Part shown: positions 1 to 10,658 of the stretch, one piece after another
How positions within the stretch are numbered: the stretch's first letter is position 1
Layout: each line of letters starts with the position of its first letter
Assembly (NCBI RefSeq): GCF_018390535.1
Contig: NZ_JAHBBW010000001.1
Coordinates: forward strand, 558,001-622,000
Reading direction: 5' to 3'
From: Bacteroides propionicigenes
GTDB taxonomy: Bacteria; Bacteroidota; Bacteroidia; Bacteroidales; Bacteroidaceae
DNA length: 64,000 nucleotides
Position numbers and translations under genes: made by a program
The notes under the pieces: generated by a model
Database searches by the model: none
Seen by the model: the letters and a program-made list of their open reading frames with translations, nothing else
Told to the model about the DNA's origin: nothing

Positions 1-1588
1 CTTCATCGGCAACGGCAACAGCCAGATAATCCACATGATGTTCCTGCAAAGTTTTGGCAATCTCATACGACCCCGCACCATAAGCGGAGGCTTTCACCAT
101 ACATACCATTTTGGTCTCGGGCTTCAGTTTGCCGCGATAATAATTCAGATTGGCAATCATCGCACCGAGATTTACCTCCAGTATCGTTTCGTGTACCTTC
201 TTCTCCAACACTTCCGTCAGTTCATCGAAACCGAACTTGCGTGCACCTTTAATCAGGATTATTTCATTCTCCAAGCGGAGTTCACCTTTCCCAATGGCCT
301 CAATCAGCGCAACCGTATCCGGATAGAAAGCCTTCTCGATATTAAACCGTGCGGCACATGAAGATATTTCATTCCCCACACCGATAATACGTTCTATTCC
401 CCGGCTGTTTACCAATTGTGCTACCTGCCGATAGAGAGTCGGCGTATTCTGTCCTGTCTCCAATATATCCGACAGAATCAGTGTCCGCTTCAGACCTTTG
501 CTCTGCGAGCGGCGATACAGGAAATCGAGCGCTATATCCAGCGAGCCGAGGTCTGAATTATAGCTGTCGTTTATCAGCAAGCATCCGTTTTTACCTTCTT
601 TCACCTCCAGACGCATTGCTATCGGCTCCAGTTTTGCCATACGCTCCGTAATCTGTTCGGCAGGAAGCATCAGATACAGGCAGGCTGCCAGGCAGTTCAA
701 CGAATTCTCGATAGAAGCATCATCTATGAACGGCAACGTAAATGTATTGTCCATATCCAGATAACGGTAAGAAACAACAGTGGAGTCCTCTTGCTTTTCC
801 ACTTTACTTATATATAGCGGACGCTCCATATCTTTCCTACTCCATGCTATCTCACGGGCGGAAAGCATGGATTTACCCACGCAGTTATTGATAAACTCGT
901 CGTCACCGTTATAAATCACCACATCGCAATTCTTAAAGAGCGCCAGTTTCTCCATACACTTCTCCTGCAAAGAGAAGAAATTCTCCTGATGCGCACCTCC
1001 TATATTTGTCAGGATACCAATTGTAGGCTTGATAATATTCTGCAGGGCACGCATTTCTCCCGGTTCCGAGATGCCTGCCTCCAATATGGCAAGTTCCGTT
1101 TGCTCATTCATCTGCCATACGGACAAAGGCACGCCTATCTGCGAATTGTAGCTGCGGGGCGAACGGGTGATGACGCGTTCCGGACTCAACAGCTGATGCA
1201 GCCATTCCTTCACAATAGTTTTTCCGTTACTGCCCGTTATGCCGATAACAGGAATCTGAAAGCGGTCGCGGTGTTGTTCCGCCAACTTCTGCAAAGCTTT
1301 CAGCGGACTTGGGACGACTAATAAGTTGAAAGTTGAAAGTTGAAAGTTGAAAGTTTCAATTTCCTTCAGCCCTTCTTCGCTGACAACAAAATTACGAACA
1401 CCACGCGTGTATAATTCCCGGATATAACGGGTACCGTCATTCCGCTTGGTAGTCAAGGCAAAAAACAATGTTTCTTCCGGGAAACTCAGGGAACGGCTAT
1501 CTGTAAGCAGCCAGTCAATGGTAGCCGGCATATCGCCTATCCGCCGCGCACCAATGATTCGGGCTATATCTTCAATCGTATATGACAT
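1..1588 (-). CDS. murF-alr: Bifunctional MurF ligase / alanine racemase (3' end cut by window)
   Basis: The fused enzyme makes D-alanine and adds D-Ala-D-Ala to the UDP-MurNAc-tripeptide in cytoplasmic peptidoglycan synthesis. About 529 residues are visible. It starts at ATG 1588 with [15 protein letters not shown], has the MurF ATP loop GITGSNGKT near residue 120, and runs into an alanine racemase domain with VKASAYGAG (pyridoxal-lysine motif) close to the window edge. The MurF-Alr fusion is typical of Bacteroidetes. The start lies 25 bases inside the end of the upstream GSCFA gene, so the two are probably co-transcribed. A heptanucleotide repeat around residues 77-89 encodes an odd TFNFQLSTFN insert. 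The racemase C-terminus lies outside the window. Confidence 0.95.
   Translation of the reverse strand, partial: MSYTIEDIARIIGARRIGDMPATIDWLLTDSRSLSFPEETLFFALTTKRNDGTRYIRELYTRGVRNFVVSEEGLKEIETFNFQLSTFNLLVVPSPLKALQKLAEQHRDRFQIPVIGITGSNGKTIVKEWLHQLLSPERVITRSPRSYNSQIGVPLSVWQMNEQTELAILEAGISEPGEMRALQNIIKPTIGILTNIGGAHQENFFSLQEKCMEKLALFKNCDVVIYNGDDEFINNCVGKSMLSAREIAWSRKDMERPLYISKVEKQEDSTVVSYRYLDMDNTFTLPFIDDASIENSLNCLAACLYLMLPAEQITERMAKLEPIAMRLEVKEGKNGCLLINDSYNSDLGSLDIALDFLYRRSQSKGLKRTLILSDILETGQNTPTLYRQVAQLVNSRGIERIIGVGNEISSCAARFNIEKAFYPDTVALIEAIGKGELRLENEIILIKGARKFGFDELTEVLEKKVHETILEVNLGAMIANLNYYRGKLKPETKMVCMVKASAYGAGSYEIAKTLQEHHVDYLAVAVADE
1324..1355. repeat. Heptanucleotide tandem repeat (AGTTGAA)x4 inside murF
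   Basis: Four perfect AGTTGAA copies occupy 1324-1351, followed by a partial AGTT. On the coding strand they read as TTCAACT units translated in three successive frames. The murF frame stays open, so the current copy number is in frame, but loss or gain of one unit would shift it. Confidence 0.9.
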
Positions 1589-2553
1589 AATTCTCTCTCC
1601 TTTTGGAAGTCTAAGTACGGGTATTTTCCGTTAAGTCGGTCTATTTTTAACACAATTTGTCCTAAAAAACGCTTATACTCTTCAGAATCCGGGTGAAAGG
1701 GCTTATGAGCTAATCCTCTACGGATATTTTCACTTTCCTCTATTATCTGTAACGTCTCTTCCGAAAAACAGGCAGACGAGAAACGTTCCCACACATATTG
1801 CACAGCCATATCGGAGGGATGTACCATATCTTCAGCATAGAAACGGTAATCGCGTAATTCGTCCAAAACCAATTCATAGGCGGGAAAATAGAACACGCTT
1901 TCCGGAAAGGCGGCTTGCAACCTGTCCACGGCCAACAATAAGGTAGATTTACTGAGCTGGTTAGCGTGTATGCCATCCCTTATATGGCGAATAGGGCTGA
2001 CTGTAAACATCACTTTCAGCCCGGAATTTCGTGCCAGCAGTCCGGACAGCAATGAGGTATAGTCCGATACGATTTCATCGACCGTCAATCGTCTACGGGT
2101 AAATTCTTTCTCCGGCAACTTATGGCAGTTACCTACAATACACCCCGTATTTTTTTGTTCGTACACCCAAGATGTACCGAAAGTAAGCAACAAACAATTT
2201 GTATGAAAAATCCGTCCGTGTGCATTAGCAATCCGCCCATTAATCTTCTTCAAGGTTTCATCGGCCGACGGTGATGAAAAATCCCCATGATGCATGGAGC
2301 TATGCCAACAGTCACGAAAGAAAAAGAGTTCTTCCTTTCCGTATACTTTTCCAAGTATGATTTCACGCAAAGCGACAGATATGGACAAAGGATTATAAAG
2401 CACACCGTAAGGGTTGACATCGCACGAGAATTTAGCACCTATAAGCCTTGTACCCATATTAGCTGCAAAGCAGGAACCGAGTAGCAACAAACGGTCTGTA
2501 TGCCGCAAACGGGGCAGATTGGCAGGGAGTTCAACAGGAGTAATGAAGTTCAT
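1564..2553 (-). CDS. GSCFA domain protein
   Basis: This 329-residue protein carries the GSCFA signature ([12 protein letters not shown], residues about 24-35) near its N-terminus. The family is common in Bacteroidetes and is thought to be related to SGNH-type hydrolases; its substrate is unknown. There is no signal peptide or membrane segment, so it is probably cytoplasmic. I chose ATG 2553 ([10 protein letters not shown]); a TTG two codons upstream also keeps the frame. The gene ends with TAG at 1564-1566, inside the first codons of murF-alr, suggesting translational coupling. A -7 box (TATCTTTG on the minus strand, 2587-2580) lies just upstream, divergent from dxs. Confidence 0.85.
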   Translation of the reverse strand: MNFITPVELPANLPRLRHTDRLLLLGSCFAANMGTRLIGAKFSCDVNPYGVLYNPLSISVALREIILGKVYGKEELFFFRDCWHSSMHHGDFSSPSADETLKKINGRIANAHGRIFHTNCLLLTFGTSWVYEQKNTGCIVGNCHKLPEKEFTRRRLTVDEIVSDYTSLLSGLLARNSGLKVMFTVSPIRHIRDGIHANQLSKSTLLLAVDRLQAAFPESVFYFPAYELVLDELRDYRFYAEDMVHPSDMAVQYVWERFSSACFSEETLQIIEESENIRRGLAHKPFHPDSEEYKRFLGQIVLKIDRLNGKYPYLDFQKERELCHIRLKI

Positions 2554-2579
2554 ACACAAACTTTATTCAATTGGACTTG

Positions 2580-2587
2580 CAAAGATA
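2580..2587 (-). promoter_or_regulatory. Bacteroides -7 promoter box for the GSCFA-murF unit
   Basis: TATCTTTG on the minus strand matches TAnnTTTG exactly. It sits 27 bases before the GSCFA start. I see no well-spaced -33 TTTG. Confidence 0.5.
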
Positions 2588-2692
2588 CAAAGAAATACAG
2601 CAAACGGAGAAACTGCAACTTTAAAATTCCTGTAAAAGGCTTCTCCAAAACAAAAAACAGACAAAATGATACAGCCATCCGTTTTCTTTTGC

Positions 2693-2700
2693 TATTTTTG
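2693..2700 (+). promoter_or_regulatory. Bacteroides -7 promoter box for dxs
   Basis: TATTTTTG matches TAnnTTTG, 24 bases before the dxs ATG. It supports the internal start at 2725 rather than a longer reading frame beginning at 2500. No clear -33 element is present. Confidence 0.5.
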
Positions 2701-2724
2701 CATTTTGTAATCTTCAGTACAGTG

Positions 2725-4632
2725 ATGAAAACAGAACCAACAACATACAACTTGCTGGATTCCATTTCCTACCCGGAAGATCTGCGTAAATTAAGCGTAG
2801 AGCAGCTTCCGGAGGTTTGTGAAGAATTAAGGCAAGACATCATTCAAGAACTTTCGTGCAATCCGGGACACTTTGCAGCAAGTTTGGGTACAGTGGAACT
2901 TACCGTCGCACTGCATTACGTCTACAATACCCCATACGACCGTATCGTGTGGGACGTAGGGCATCAGGCCTACGGCCACAAGATGCTGACCGGACGTCGC
3001 GAATCTTTCTGCACCAACCGGAAGTTTAAGGGGATACGTCCCTTCCCCACTCCCGTGGAAAGCGATTACGACACCTTTACTTGCGGGCATGCCTCAAATT
3101 CCATTTCGGCAGCCTTGGGTATGGCTGTTGCAGCAGCAAAAAAAGGTGAGAAAGACCGCCATGTAGTAGCCATCATCGGTGACGGAAGCATGAGTGGCGG
3201 ACTGGCTTTTGAGGGTTTGAACAATGCCTCATCCACCGCCAACAACCTATTGATTATCCTCAACGACAATGATATGGCGATAGACCGCAGCGTAGGCGGT
3301 ATGAAGCAATATTTGTTCAATCTGACAACCTCTAACCGCTATAACCAATTGCGTTTCAAAGCCTCCAAGATGCTGTTTAAAATGGGTGTGCTGAATGAAG
3401 ACCGACGCAAAGCTTTAATCCGCTTTTCTAACAGTCTAAAATCAATGGCTGCCCAGCAACAGAACATCTTCGAAGGGATGAACATACGATACTTCGGTCC
3501 GATAAACGGGCACGACGTAAAGAACCTGGCCCGTGTTCTGCGGGATATAAAAGATATGCAAGGACCTAAAATCCTTCATCTGCACACTATAAAGGGTAAA
3601 GGCTTCGAGCCCGCCGAAAAGGAGCCGGGCATCTGGCACGCGCCTGGTAAGTTCGACCCCGAAACCGGAGAACGTATTACTGCCGACACCAGCAATCTTC
3701 CCCCTCTATACCAAACCGTATTCGGCGAAACACTAGTGGAATTAGCAGAGAAGAATCCGAAAATCGTCGGAGTCACACCCGCCATGCCCACAGGATGCTC
3801 CATGAACATATTGATGAAGGCAATGCCCGACCGCGCTTTCGATGTAGGCATTGCCGAAGGGCACGCCGCCACATTCTCCGGTGGCATGGCAAAGGAAGGA
3901 CTGCAACCCTTCTGCAACATTTATTCGTCTTTCATGCAGCGGGCTTATGACAATGTGATACATGACATTGCCATCCTGCGGTTACCTGTTGTGCTCTGTC
4001 TGGACCGCGCCGGATTGGTAGGTGAAGACGGACCGACACATCATGGCGTATACGACCTTGCCTATTTCCGTCCTATCCCGAATCTGACCATTTCCTCGCC
4101 TATGGACGAGCACGAACTGCGTCGTCTGATGTACACTGCACAACTGCCGGGCAAAGGTCCGTTCGTAATCCGCTATCCACGCGGACGTGGCGTATTGGCA
4201 AACTGGCGATGCTCGTTGGAGGAAATCCCTGTAGGCAAAGGACGGAAACTGAAGGACGGGAAAGACCTTGCTGTCATCACCATCGGTCCGATAGGAAACA
4301 TTGCCGCACACGCCATTAAACGGGCGGAAACCGAGAAAGGACTTTCCATAGCCCACTACGACCTACGTTTTCTTAAACCGCTGGACGAAGCATTATTACA
4401 TGAAGCGGGACACAACTTCAAACGCATCATTACCATAGAAGACGGTACACGAAAAGGCGGCATGGGAAGTGCCGTTTTGGAGTTTATGGCGGACAACAAC
4501 TACACCCCGCACATAGAGCGCATCGGCGTACCCGACACATTTATAGAGCACGGTACGGTACAGGAGTTGTATCAATTGTGCGGAATGGATGAAGAAGGAA
4601 TCTATAATATATTAATTAAGAATGAAAAATAA
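2725..4632 (+). CDS. dxs: 1-deoxy-D-xylulose-5-phosphate synthase
   Basis: Dxs condenses pyruvate and glyceraldehyde-3-phosphate with thiamine diphosphate, the first step of the MEP isoprenoid pathway in the cytoplasm. The 635-residue product has the transketolase features: [20 protein letters not shown] (substrate site), the thiamine-binding GDGSMSGG ... LNDN motif near residues 151-180, and the central pyrimidine-domain segment [15 protein letters not shown]. The length is normal for the family. I chose ATG 2725 because the upstream frame extension has no family similarity and the -7 box lies within it. The gene is followed by a repeat hairpin and trkA on the same strand. Confidence 0.97.
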   Translation: MKTEPTTYNLLDSISYPEDLRKLSVEQLPEVCEELRQDIIQELSCNPGHFAASLGTVELTVALHYVYNTPYDRIVWDVGHQAYGHKMLTGRRESFCTNRKFKGIRPFPTPVESDYDTFTCGHASNSISAALGMAVAAAKKGEKDRHVVAIIGDGSMSGGLAFEGLNNASSTANNLLIILNDNDMAIDRSVGGMKQYLFNLTTSNRYNQLRFKASKMLFKMGVLNEDRRKALIRFSNSLKSMAAQQQNIFEGMNIRYFGPINGHDVKNLARVLRDIKDMQGPKILHLHTIKGKGFEPAEKEPGIWHAPGKFDPETGERITADTSNLPPLYQTVFGETLVELAEKNPKIVGVTPAMPTGCSMNILMKAMPDRAFDVGIAEGHAATFSGGMAKEGLQPFCNIYSSFMQRAYDNVIHDIAILRLPVVLCLDRAGLVGEDGPTHHGVYDLAYFRPIPNLTISSPMDEHELRRLMYTAQLPGKGPFVIRYPRGRGVLANWRCSLEEIPVGKGRKLKDGKDLAVITIGPIGNIAAHAIKRAETEKGLSIAHYDLRFLKPLDEALLHEAGHNFKRIITIEDGTRKGGMGSAVLEFMADNNYTPHIERIGVPDTFIEHGTVQELYQLCGMDEEGIYNILIKNEK

Positions 4633-4708
4633 AGAATGAAGAATCGGGCTGCGCTATGCAAGCCGTCCGCAAGGAAATTCTTCATTCTTCACTCTTCATT
4701 CTTCATTT
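4632..4708. repeat. Inverted AAGAATGAAGAAT repeat between dxs and trkA
   Basis: A 13-base arm at 4632-4644 is matched exactly by its reverse complement at 4677-4689, with a second TCTTCATTCTTCATT copy to 4708. A shorter GGGCT/AGCC stem is nested in the loop. The arm begins at the last base of the dxs stop codon. It could act as a structured intercistronic spacer; there is no clean terminal T-run. Confidence 0.7.
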
Positions 4709-4719
4709 CTTAAAGTATT

Positions 4720-6060
4720 GTGAAAATAATCATTGCAGGTGCCGGCGCAGTAGGCACACATTTGGCCAAACTATTGTCTCGCGAAAAACAGGACATTATA
4801 TTAATGGACGACAACGAAGAGAGGATGAGTACACTCAGCTCCAACTTCGACTTGATGACTGTCACCGCCTCTCCCACTTCCATTAAGGGATTGAAAGAAG
4901 TAGGGGTGGGAGAAGCCGACCTTTTCATTGCCGTTACTCCCGATGAAAGCCGCAACATCACTGCCTGTATGCTCGCTACCAATCTTGGTGCGGTAAAGAC
5001 CGTAGGCCGCATTGACAACTACGAGTACCTGTTGCCCAAAAACAAGGAATTCTTCCAAAAATTGGGGGTAGACTCGCTTATCTATCCGGAAATGCTTGCA
5101 GCAAAAGAGATTGTATCTTCCATCCGTATGAGTTGGGTGCGCCAATGGTGGGAATTCTGTGGCGGTGCACTGATTCTGATAGGGGCTAAGATGCGTGAGA
5201 AGGCGGAAATTTTGGATATTCCCCTGCATCAACTGGGCGGACCGGAATTACCCTACCACGTGGTAGCCATCAAGCGCGGCAATGAAACACTGATTCCTCG
5301 CGGCGACGATGTCATAAAACTGCATGATATTGTTTATTTTACGACCACCCGCAAATTCGTTCCGTATATCCGTAAGATAGCCGGCAAGGAAGATTACGCC
5401 GATGTGCGCAATGTCATGATTATGGGAGGAAGCCGCATTGCAGTACGCACCGCACAATACGTTCCCGACTATATGCAGGTGAAGATTGTAGAAAACGACC
5501 TGAACCGATGCAACCGCCTTACCGAACTACTGGATGATAAGATTATGATTATCAACGGAGACGGACGGGACATGGATTTGCTTGTAGAAGAAGGATTAAA
5601 GAACACCGAAGCTTTTGTTGCACTAACCGAGAACTCGGAAACAAACATCCTCGCCTGCCTGGCTGCAAAGCGTATGGGAGTAAGCAAGACTGTTGCGGAA
5701 GTAGAAAATATAGATTATATAGGCATGGCGGAAAGTCTTGACATCGGCACTGTTATCAACAAAAAGATGATTGCAGCCAGCCACATCTACCAGATGATGT
5801 TGGATGCAGACGTCAGCAATGTAAAATGCCTGACTTTTGCCAATGCCGATGTGGCGGAATTTACCGTCAAACCCGGCTCTAAGATAACCAAGCACCAGGT
5901 AAAAGACCTCGGTCTACCCAAGGGAACAACTATTGGCGGGCTGATACGCAACGGTGAAGGTGTTGTGGTTATGGGTAACACACAAATACTGCCCGGCGAC
6001 CATGTGGTAGTATTCTGCCTGAACATGATGATTAAGAAAATCGAAAAATATTTTAACTAG
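4720..6060 (+). CDS. trkA: Trk potassium uptake regulatory subunit TrkA
   Basis: TrkA is the cytoplasmic nucleotide-binding subunit that gates the TrkH potassium channel. The 446-residue protein has two RCK units. The first begins at residue 1 with the Rossmann motif IIIAGAGAVGTHLA and ends in a TrkA_C domain around 140-220. The second begins near residue 235 with VMIMGGSRIA, which departs from the usual GxGxxG, followed by another TrkA_C. Translation starts at GTG 4720. trkH follows after 5 bases, so the pair is an operon. Confidence 0.95.
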   Translation: MKIIIAGAGAVGTHLAKLLSREKQDIILMDDNEERMSTLSSNFDLMTVTASPTSIKGLKEVGVGEADLFIAVTPDESRNITACMLATNLGAVKTVGRIDNYEYLLPKNKEFFQKLGVDSLIYPEMLAAKEIVSSIRMSWVRQWWEFCGGALILIGAKMREKAEILDIPLHQLGGPELPYHVVAIKRGNETLIPRGDDVIKLHDIVYFTTTRKFVPYIRKIAGKEDYADVRNVMIMGGSRIAVRTAQYVPDYMQVKIVENDLNRCNRLTELLDDKIMIINGDGRDMDLLVEEGLKNTEAFVALTENSETNILACLAAKRMGVSKTVAEVENIDYIGMAESLDIGTVINKKMIAASHIYQMMLDADVSNVKCLTFANADVAEFTVKPGSKITKHQVKDLGLPKGTTIGGLIRNGEGVVVMGNTQILPGDHVVVFCLNMMIKKIEKYFN

Positions 6061-6065
6061 CGAAC

Positions 6066-7517
6066 GTGATTAACTTTAAGACAATTATACGGATTATCGG
6101 TATTCTGCTGTTACTGGAAACAGTCATGCTACTGGCATGTTCGGCAATATCATATTACTATAATGACGAAGCCCTGCTTGATTTCTGGAAATCGGCAGGT
6201 ATCACTGCCGGAGCCGGCCTACTCATGGCCATCGCCGGAAGAGGCGGCGAAAAACAACTGACCCGCCGTGACGGTTACGTATTGGTCAGCTTTGCATGGG
6301 TAGCCTTTTCTCTTTTCGGTATGCTGCCTTTCTACATCAGCGGATACGTTCCCGACATCACAAATGCTTTCTTTGAAACCATGTCCGGTTTTACAAGTAC
6401 GGGAGCTACCGTATTGGACAACATAGAATCGCTTCCCCATGGGCTGCTATTTTGGCGTGGCATGACACAATGGATAGGCGGTTTGGGAATTATCATGTTT
6501 ACGATTGCTGTATTGCCTATTTTCGGAGTCAGCGGTCTGCAGGTATTCGCTGCTGAAGCCAGCGGTCCCACGCACGACAAAGTGCATCCGCGTATCGGCA
6601 TCACGGCCAAATGGATATGGAGTATCTATACCGGGCTTACCCTGATTCTTGTAGTCCTGCTCATGCTGGGAGGTATGGATTGGTTCGACAGCGTATGCCA
6701 CGCCTTTGCCACCACAGGCACAGGAGGATTCTCCACCAAACAAGCAAGTATAGCCTATTACAACTCTCCTTATATAGAATATGTCATCTCCTTCTTTATG
6801 TTTATCTCCGGTATCAACTTTACGTTGTTGTTATTTTTTGCCAGCCGGAAATTCAAGAAGGTCATTGACAATGCCGAACTGAAATGGTATTTCTGGTCGG
6901 TAGTTAGTTTTACTACCGTCATTGCAGTTGTTCTCTACTATACCAGCTCAATGGGGGTGGAAGAGGCTTTCCGCAAATCATTGTTCCAAGTTATATCTTT
7001 GCATACCTCAACCGGCTTTGCCACAGACGACTATATACTATGGACACCCATACTTTGGGGATTGCTAACCATTGTTATGGTCATGGGAGCTTGTGCGGGC
7101 AGTACAACGGGCGGATTGAAATGTATCCGAATGGTAATCCTTGCCAAAGTGTCACGTAATGAATTTAAACACATCCTCCATCCTAATGCCGTACTGCCGG
7201 TACGTGTAAACAAACAGGTAATATCGCCTTCCATCGTTTCTACAGTTCTGGCATTCTTCTTTTTATACTTCATTATTATCATTATCGGCATACTGATAAT
7301 GATGGGAATGGGGATAGGAGCCGAAGAATCCATTGGCTGCGTCATATCCAGTATTGGCAATATGGGGCCCGGATTAGGTGATACAGGTCCCGCCTATTCA
7401 TGGAATGCCCTGCCTGATGCAGCCAAATGGCTGTTGTCATTCCTCATGTTATTAGGACGCCTGGAATTGTTTACTGTCTTACTTTTGTTCACCCCGGAAT
7501 TTTGGAAGCGGAATTGA
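6066..7517 (+). CDS. trkH: Trk potassium uptake channel TrkH
   Basis: TrkH is the inner-membrane pore of the Trk K+ uptake system and works with the adjacent TrkA. The 483-residue product is strongly hydrophobic with about ten membrane segments. It shows selectivity-filter-like loops: SGFTSTGATV, ATTGTGGFST, SLHTSTGFAT and SSIGNMGPGLGD, the four P-loops expected of a Trk/Ktr/HKT channel. The start codon is GTG at 6066, like that of trkA. No gene overlaps its end; the next gene has its own promoter-like box. Confidence 0.95.
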   Translation: MINFKTIIRIIGILLLLETVMLLACSAISYYYNDEALLDFWKSAGITAGAGLLMAIAGRGGEKQLTRRDGYVLVSFAWVAFSLFGMLPFYISGYVPDITNAFFETMSGFTSTGATVLDNIESLPHGLLFWRGMTQWIGGLGIIMFTIAVLPIFGVSGLQVFAAEASGPTHDKVHPRIGITAKWIWSIYTGLTLILVVLLMLGGMDWFDSVCHAFATTGTGGFSTKQASIAYYNSPYIEYVISFFMFISGINFTLLLFFASRKFKKVIDNAELKWYFWSVVSFTTVIAVVLYYTSSMGVEEAFRKSLFQVISLHTSTGFATDDYILWTPILWGLLTIVMVMGACAGSTTGGLKCIRMVILAKVSRNEFKHILHPNAVLPVRVNKQVISPSIVSTVLAFFFLYFIIIIIGILIMMGMGIGAEESIGCVISSIGNMGPGLGDTGPAYSWNALPDAAKWLLSFLMLLGRLELFTVLLLFTPEFWKRN

Positions 7518-7587
7518 CTTAGGATAAAAAGTGTAAAAATAGTCATTTTTTGTTATGCAGAGATAGCAAAATGAAAGATACTTATTA

Positions 7588-7595
7588 TATCTTTG
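7588..7595 (+). promoter_or_regulatory. -7 box before the small secreted protein gene
   Basis: TATCTTTG matches TAnnTTTG, 23 bases before the ATG at 7619. A GGAGG at 7613-7617 lies too close to the start codon to be a good Shine-Dalgarno site. Confidence 0.45.
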
Positions 7596-7618
7596 CGCCC
7601 TGAAAGAGATATGGAGGT

Positions 7619-7990
7619 ATGAAACAGTGCATAAAATATTGTATGATAGCCATACTCGCAGTTTTATTACACAACGGTGCGATAGATACTGCGGATTTTT
7701 TGTGTACTCCGGTTAACAATAGCACTGACAGTTGCATATTAACTCAAGCGCCTACCGCCCGGCAAACAATTCAGCACTATTATAACCATTTATCGTCTAC
7801 CTCCTCCTGCCTGGAGTATGTAGACCACACACAAGTGCCCGGTAACAAAGCTTCCCTGCTGCGTGCCGATATTATCCGTATGCAACAATCGCTGCGTGCG
7901 CAAAGCTACGACCGTATACCGGATTTGTACTATTCTCCCGTACCCGATTCGCATTACTACGTATTCGGGCTAAGAAAGATTATCAGATAA
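7619..7990 (+). CDS. Small exported protein of unknown function
   Basis: The 123-residue product begins with a basic and hydrophobic stretch (MKQCIKYCMIAILAVLLHN) resembling a signal peptide or membrane anchor. A Thr/Ser-rich segment and a C-terminal part ending VPDSHYYVFGLRKIIR follow. I recognise no domain. It stands alone between trkH and nuoA with its own -7 box. The reading frame begins at a plausible distance from that box, which supports a real gene. A weak hairpin (GGTAGCACTCTGCCACC, about 7992-8010) follows. Confidence 0.65.
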   Translation: MKQCIKYCMIAILAVLLHNGAIDTADFLCTPVNNSTDSCILTQAPTARQTIQHYYNHLSSTSSCLEYVDHTQVPGNKASLLRADIIRMQQSLRAQSYDRIPDLYYSPVPDSHYYVFGLRKIIR

Positions 7991-8067
7991 AAGGGTAGCA
8001 CTCTGCCACCTTATCATCTTTTATTCAGTATATCTATATTTTATATATCTAAAATCTTATCAGATTT

Positions 8068-8418
8068 ATGAACTTTACTTTGTTAGTAGTCGTCTTGCTG
8101 ACGGCAATTGCTTTCGTGGGTATTGTCATCGCGCTGTCCAATGCGATAGCTCCCCGTTCGTACAATGTACAGAAAATGGAGCCGTACGAGTGCGGTATTC
8201 CCACCCGCGGTAAATCATGGATGCAGTTCCGAGTAGGTTACTATCTGTTTGCTATCTTGTTTCTGATGTTTGAAGTGGAGACGGTATTCCTGTTCCCGTG
8301 GGCAGTCATTGCACGCGAGCTTGGAGTAGCCGGGCTTTTCAGTATTTTGTTTTTCCTTATTATATTAGTTCTGGGTCTTGCTTATGCCTGGAGGAAAGGA
8401 GCTTTGGAATGGAAGTAA
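8068..8418 (+). CDS. nuoA: NADH-quinone oxidoreductase subunit A
   Basis: NuoA is a small membrane subunit of respiratory complex I, near the junction with the quinone site. The 116-residue product has three hydrophobic segments. Between the first two is the conserved loop [14 protein letters not shown] with [24 protein letters not shown], typical of NuoA/ND3. It is the first gene of a ten-gene operon. Its end overlaps the nuoB start by 10 bases. Confidence 0.97.
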   Translation: MNFTLLVVVLLTAIAFVGIVIALSNAIAPRSYNVQKMEPYECGIPTRGKSWMQFRVGYYLFAILFLMFEVETVFLFPWAVIARELGVAGLFSILFFLIILVLGLAYAWRKGALEWK

Positions 8419-8996
8419 CGAAGAAACCCAACATAAAATCCATCCCTTATGAGGAGTTTACAGACAACGAAACGTTGGAGAAACTGGTTCGGGAGCTCAA
8501 CGCAGGAGGCGCCAATGTGGCTCTCGGCGTACTGGACGATTTCGTCAACTGGGGACGCAGCAATTCGCTGTGGCCGCTTACGTTTGCAACAAGCTGTTGC
8601 GGTATCGAATTCATGGCCCTCGGTGCAGCCCGCTATGATATGGCGCGCTTCGGGTTTGAAGTAGCCCGTGCCAGTCCGCGCCAAGCAGATATGATTATGG
8701 TGTGCGGAACAATCACGAACAAAATGGCGCCGGTACTGAAACGTTTGTACGACCAAATGGCCGACCCGAAGTATGTGATAGCCGTAGGCGGTTGTGCAGT
8801 CAGCGGCGGCCCGTTCAAGAAGTCCTATCACGTTGTCAACGGAGTGGATAAGATCCTGCCGGTAGACGTATATATTCCGGGATGTCCTCCCCGCCCCGAA
8901 GCATTCTACTACGGAATGATGCAGTTGCAACGTAAGGTAAAAATAGAGAAGTACTTTGGTGGTGTAAATCAAAAAGAAGAAAAACCGGAAGAATGA
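8409..8996 (+). CDS. nuoB: NADH-quinone oxidoreductase subunit B
   Basis: NuoB holds the N2 iron-sulfur cluster that passes electrons to quinone. The 195-residue product has the ligands in order: the paired cysteines of [24 protein letters not shown] and PGCPPRPE. I chose ATG 8409 ([10 protein letters not shown]), which overlaps the nuoA stop; the frame is open further upstream but only through nuoA in another frame. The stop TGA overlaps the ATG of nuoCD (ATGA), indicating tight coupling. Confidence 0.97.
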   Translation: MEVTKKPNIKSIPYEEFTDNETLEKLVRELNAGGANVALGVLDDFVNWGRSNSLWPLTFATSCCGIEFMALGAARYDMARFGFEVARASPRQADMIMVCGTITNKMAPVLKRLYDQMADPKYVIAVGGCAVSGGPFKKSYHVVNGVDKILPVDVYIPGCPPRPEAFYYGMMQLQRKVKIEKYFGGVNQKEEKPEE

Positions 8997-10594
8997 ATAT
9001 GAATGCAACAAGATATATAGAGCCCGCAGCCTTGCACGATGAGATGCTGCGCCTGCGGCAAGAAGAACAGATGGACTTTCTGGAATGCCTCACCGGTATG
9101 GACTGGGGCGAACCTGATACAGCCAAAGATGCTCCCGATACTCCGCGCGGACTTGGTGTAGTGTATCAGTTGGAGTCCACCGTTACCGGCAAACAGATTG
9201 CGGTTCGCACCGCCACCCTCGACCGGGAACATCCCGAACTTCCTTCCGTTTGCGACATTTGGAAAGCCGCAGACTTCTTGGAACGTGAAGTGTTCGACTT
9301 CTACGGCGTAGTGTTCATCGGGCATCCCGACATGAGACGCCTCTATCTGCGCAATGACTGGGTAGGCTATCCGATGCGTAAAGACGACGACCCGGAAGCA
9401 CAGAACCCTCTGCGCATGGACAACGAAGAGACAATCGATACTACCACCGAACTGGAACTTAACCCGGACGGAACTGTAAAGAACAAAGAGTCGCAACTCT
9501 TCGGCGACGACGAATATGTAGTAAACATCGGTCCCCAGCACCCTGCCACCCATGGCGTAATGCGTTTCCGCGTATCACTGGAAGGTGAAATCATCGAAAA
9601 GATTGATGCCAACTGCGGATATATCCACCGGGGCATCGAGAAGATGTGCGAAAGCCTTACATATCCGCAAACACTGGCCCTGACTGACCGTCTGGACTAC
9701 CTGGGCGCCCACCAGAACCGTCATGCCCTGTGTATGTGTATCGAAAAGGCCATGGGCATAGAGGTAAGCGAGCGCGTACAATACATCCGCACCATCATGG
9801 ATGAGCTGCAACGCATCGATTCGCACTTGCTTTTCTACTCCTGTCTGGCAATGGACCTCGGTGCGCTGACCGCCTTCTTCTACGGCTTCCGTGACCGTGA
9901 AAAAATCTTGGACATCTTTGAAGGCACTTGCGGCGGACGCCTCATCATGAACTACAACACGATTGGCGGCGTGCAAGCCGACATCGCTCCCGACTTCCAA
10001 AAGAAAGTGAAAGAATTCATCCCTTACCTGCGCGGTATCCTGCACGAATATCACGACGTGTTTACGGGAAATATCATTGCACAGCAACGTCTGAAAGGCG
10101 TAGGCGTGCTGTCTCGCGAAGACGCCATAGCTTTCGGCGCTACCGGCGGCACAGGACGTGCCAGCGGTTGGGCGTGCGACGTGCGTAAACGTATGCCTTA
10201 CAGTGTATATGATAAGGTGGACTTCAAAGAGATTGTCCGCACCGAAGGAGACTCTTGGGCGCGCTACCTCATCCGTATGGATGAAATCATGGAAAGCTTG
10301 AAAATCATCGAACAGTTGATAGACAATATCCCCGAAGGTGCATACCAGGAGAAGATGAAACCGATTATCCGCGTGCCGGAAGGTACTTACTATGCCGCCG
10401 TAGAAGGCAGCCGCGGTGAGTTCGGCGTGTTCCTCGAGAGCCATGGAGACAAGACTCCCTACCGTTTGCACTTCCGCAGTACAGGTCTTCCGCTGGTATC
10501 TACCGTGGATACAATCTGCCGCGGCGCAAAGATTGCCGACCTTATTGCCATCGGTGGAACACTGGACTATGTAGTACCGGACATCGACAGATAA
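8993..10594 (+). CDS. nuoCD: NADH-quinone oxidoreductase subunits C and D fused
   Basis: One 533-residue protein combines NuoC (residues about 1-125, ending in [25 protein letters not shown]) and NuoD (from about 165, [15 protein letters not shown], to the end). Together they form part of the peripheral arm and the quinone-binding site of complex I. The linker is charged. CD fusion also occurs in E. coli. The gene starts inside the nuoB stop codon. ATG 8999, two codons later, is an alternative start. Confidence 0.96.
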   Translation: MNMNATRYIEPAALHDEMLRLRQEEQMDFLECLTGMDWGEPDTAKDAPDTPRGLGVVYQLESTVTGKQIAVRTATLDREHPELPSVCDIWKAADFLEREVFDFYGVVFIGHPDMRRLYLRNDWVGYPMRKDDDPEAQNPLRMDNEETIDTTTELELNPDGTVKNKESQLFGDDEYVVNIGPQHPATHGVMRFRVSLEGEIIEKIDANCGYIHRGIEKMCESLTYPQTLALTDRLDYLGAHQNRHALCMCIEKAMGIEVSERVQYIRTIMDELQRIDSHLLFYSCLAMDLGALTAFFYGFRDREKILDIFEGTCGGRLIMNYNTIGGVQADIAPDFQKKVKEFIPYLRGILHEYHDVFTGNIIAQQRLKGVGVLSREDAIAFGATGGTGRASGWACDVRKRMPYSVYDKVDFKEIVRTEGDSWARYLIRMDEIMESLKIIEQLIDNIPEGAYQEKMKPIIRVPEGTYYAAVEGSRGEFGVFLESHGDKTPYRLHFRSTGLPLVSTVDTICRGAKIADLIAIGGTLDYVVPDIDR

Positions 10595-10658
10595 AAGAGT
10601 AGATAGCAAACATACACCAAACTATCAAATAGTAAATCGTAAAATCGTAAATAAACAG

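Noticed and set aside
9575..10609. Open frame of 344 codons opposite nuoCD
   Set aside because: It is antisense to a conserved gene and shows no recognisable motif.
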